DNA from: Adineta vaga
Taxonomy: Eukaryota; Rotifera
Assembly: GCA_021613535.1 (NCBI GenBank)
Contig: CP075495.1
Span: 7,316,001 to 7,380,000 of the forward strand
Length of the DNA stretch: 64,000 nt
Reading direction: 5' to 3'
Below the pieces are notes generated by a model that was not told where the DNA came from, did no database searches, and was given only the letters and a program-made list of their open reading frames with translations. Position numbers and translations under genes: made by a program. How positions within the stretch are numbered: the first letter of the stretch is position 1; each line of letters starts with the position of its first letter. This document shows positions 61,594 to 64,000 of this stretch, in pieces.

Positions 61594-64000
61594 ATGTCTT
61601 CATTAAATGATATGGAATTATTTGAGGATATAGCCGATGATGGTGTGCTTGAATCACATCATATGTCTGATGATGATTTACCAAGTGAAGAAGATGATGA
61701 TGACGACGATGATGATGATAATGAACTTGATACAACAGATATGGCTCATGTAAAAAAATATTTCAATTATTTAATAGATGTTCTACTTTGTTAACTCAAT
61801 AAATTCTTTTAGGGTTCAGTTGATATTAAAAAACCATTGGCTGGAATGTTGCCGAATACATATGATGGAAAAACAGCAGAAGAACTTTTTCCTGCATTTA
61901 AACCCAATGCTGTTAGTAAATGAATTGTCAATGATTGAATTAATTCAGTTTTCTTTCCATTTAGATTCTTCAATTTAATAAAATATTTGGTGTTGGAAAA
62001 ACTAATCATCTACCAAAACCATGGGCATATCTACGTAAACCAACTGTACATGAAGTAAATTTTATTGAAACAATCAACTTTGAATCATTTTCTTCTATTC
62101 TTAGAATGTTGATCATCGAATTCGTGAAGCAACGATAACTGAATGTGCAGTTGATCATGAAGTATTTAATAGAAACATGAGGTTTTTTTTCTTGTTTTTA
62201 AGTCTAGTTATTTCTTTAGACACAATTTCTTGGTCGTTTACCTCCAGTTGTGAATGAACCAATCTCTGATGATCATGATTCTCCAGCCGGTGATATGAAA
62301 ATTCAAAATTGGCGTGTTGGTCCAGCACGTTTATGGTATGATCACATAGGATTAAGTTTGGATTTATCTAATTATGATTATGGATTTAAATTGAAATCAT
62401 CTCAAACGTTACAAACACAAATATCAAAAGAACAAATAGTAGACGAAGATGAATTACCAGGCAGTGCATCATTACCTGTGAATTTAATTCGTTGGGAAGA
62501 TGATATTATCTATGATACAACAGTAGTACGTGAAAAATTAGATCTCAATACACCCAAAATACGCTATTGCGGTTGGGTACCAACTACGAATTATCGTTCG
62601 TTAGCAAGTTTTCAAAAGAGTGTTTTTGGTATGAAATTTATCAATCATTAAAAAAGGCATACTGAATTAACTATTAATATTCTTTTTATTTCAGGTAAAA
62701 ATGTTGATTATCTGGAAAATGGAAATGGTAAGATTGCAACGAATTTCCATGTTATTTTTAAAAGTGAAAAAATTATTTTAGATGATGATACAAAATATAA
62801 ATCTTGGTATTCAATCTTTCCAATTGATAATTATGATTTAATGTATGGTGATTGGGAAAAAGATATTATTATTGATCCAGAAGTATGATTGATTGGCATT
62901 ACCTTATCTTTGTTTGATTTAATTCCATTTTTTAGAATATGGAACGAATACGTGAACCATCCGAATTAATTCTTGATGAAAATGATGATCATTTAATTTT
63001 CGAAATACCTACGGATCCGAGTGATTGTCAAACTCGTCAACAACAACGTAATCGAGATTTACGCGAAAAAATCGATCCAAATACATCGATTAGTCCAACA
63101 AAAACTGGCAAAGGTCCACATAAAGTAAATTGAAATTTTTGTAAGCAAAAATTCTTGATCAATGTGGTTTTTCTCTCTTCAAGGACACACGAGGACGTGT
63201 CACACGAAAAGTTCTGACTGGTAGTGGTTTATTAAAAGACACAGAAGATAATGATGATGATCCTAATGATCAAACTGATAGTCCAAAGAATGATTTTTGG
63301 AATTTATCGAATGATGAATATTATAATCCCAGATTGATTGATTCCGTTGGTAAAAATCTTGGTTCACTTAATCTTCAAGTAAGTCAATTTTTTTCTTCTT
63401 TAAAAAGACTCGTTTTATATGCTTGGATTGTTTTCAGCATGCAACACCTGCCGTTGAACTCTGTCCTCAACTATTTCCTACGCATTTGAATGCAACAAAA
63501 TTACGTCATTTTCATCGACCAACAATCAAAAAAGTTCACGGAAAATTAAAACCTGGAGAATATCATCCTGTTCAATCTATTCAAAAACTTGCTGAAACAC
63601 GTGCTATTGTAAATTTCTTTGTTTTGTCTTTTTCGATTTTTATTTCATTATTTCCTTTTTAGGAGAGAGAAAAAGAACGACAAGCCTATGGTGGTGGCGA
63701 AATGTTCTATATGCGTCGTTTACAAGATTTAAGTGGTTTAGATAGTGATGTAATTCTTGCTGAATACAGCGAACAATATCCACCGTTATTAAATCAAATT
63801 GGTATGGCTACAAGAATCAAAAATTATTATAAAAAAGTCAGTTATTTATTCATCAAAAATATTAACAATGATTTGATTTTGTCATAATTTAGAAACCAGG
63901 AAAGCAAGATAATCCTCCAATGTTCGATTATGGCGAAATTGCCTATGCTCATACTTCACCATTTCAAGCTGATATGCTTCCGGGAGAAGTTTTACAAGTA
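61594..64000 (+). CDS. TAF1: TAF1, TFIID largest subunit, truncated by window end
   Basis: At least ten exons from ATG 61594 to the edge. An acidic N-terminus ([15 protein letters not shown]) is followed by [21 protein letters not shown] and FNKIFGVG, then [16 protein letters not shown], the [21 protein letters not shown] block, [28 protein letters not shown] and the central TAF1 domain ([44 protein letters not shown]). All align in order with animal TAF1, the TFIID scaffold that binds TBP, TAF7 and core promoters. The N-terminal TBP-binding segment (TAND) is not evident and might be in an upstream exon. The HMG-like, zinc knuckle and bromodomains lie past the window. Three Pol II factor genes in one window is probably chance. 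Confidence 0.93.

Overview
The window looks like nuclear DNA of a small invertebrate, most likely a bdelloid rotifer (inference). It is strongly AT-rich. The genes are split by very short GT-AG introns, mostly 45-75 bp, and nearly every exon joint I could check is phase-consistent. The proteins are clearly metazoan: Frizzled, a peptide GPCR, a synaptotagmin-like protein, RGS22, TFIIB, TAF1, PNUTS and FBH1. Alongside them are an F-box/LRR-type protein of the kind expanded in rotifers and a lactonase of a mainly bacterial and fungal family. No operon-like cistrons, CRISPR arrays or intact transposons were seen. All gene structures come from reading splice sites by eye.

Layout. 1.5-6.2 kb: PNUTS-like PP1 regulator and TFIIB, both +. 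6.5-11.3 kb: Ly6-type small protein, Frizzled and a nucleoside hydrolase with an apparent one-base frameshift, all -. 12.1-17.9 kb: a roughly 1,600-residue PARP-family protein with CCCH zinc fingers, RRM-like segments, WWE and a catalytically degenerate PARP domain, resembling the antiviral factor ZAP/PARP13. 18.3-24.1 kb: small membrane or unknown proteins and a synaptotagmin-like C2 protein. 24.2-27.7 kb: RGS22-like protein. 28.1-29.4 kb: Ser/Tyr-rich unknown. 29.4-39.8 kb: a gene-poor tract broken only by a secreted lactonase-type beta-propeller. 39.8-41.4 kb: neuropeptide-type GPCR. 42.6-46.5 kb: FBH1 helicase (-), divergent from a SOCS-box protein (+, to 48.8 kb). 49.2-52.3 kb: TATDN2-like nuclease. 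54.1-60.1 kb: Golgi-type glycosyltransferase-like protein, F-box protein, a small unknown (-) and a 65-residue CDCA3-like protein. 61.6 kb to the edge: TAF1, cut by the window end.

Common themes. Three genes serve polymerase II transcription (PNUTS, TFIIB, TAF1). Four encode ubiquitin-ligase-type adaptors or F-box/SOCS-box proteins (FBH1, SOCS-box, F-box, CDCA3-like). They share processes, but nothing in the sequence shows co-regulation. Several genes carry what look like one-base indels or a missing splice acceptor, which suggests either residual long-read assembly error or ongoing gene decay. The most interesting item is the ZAP-like PARP gene.
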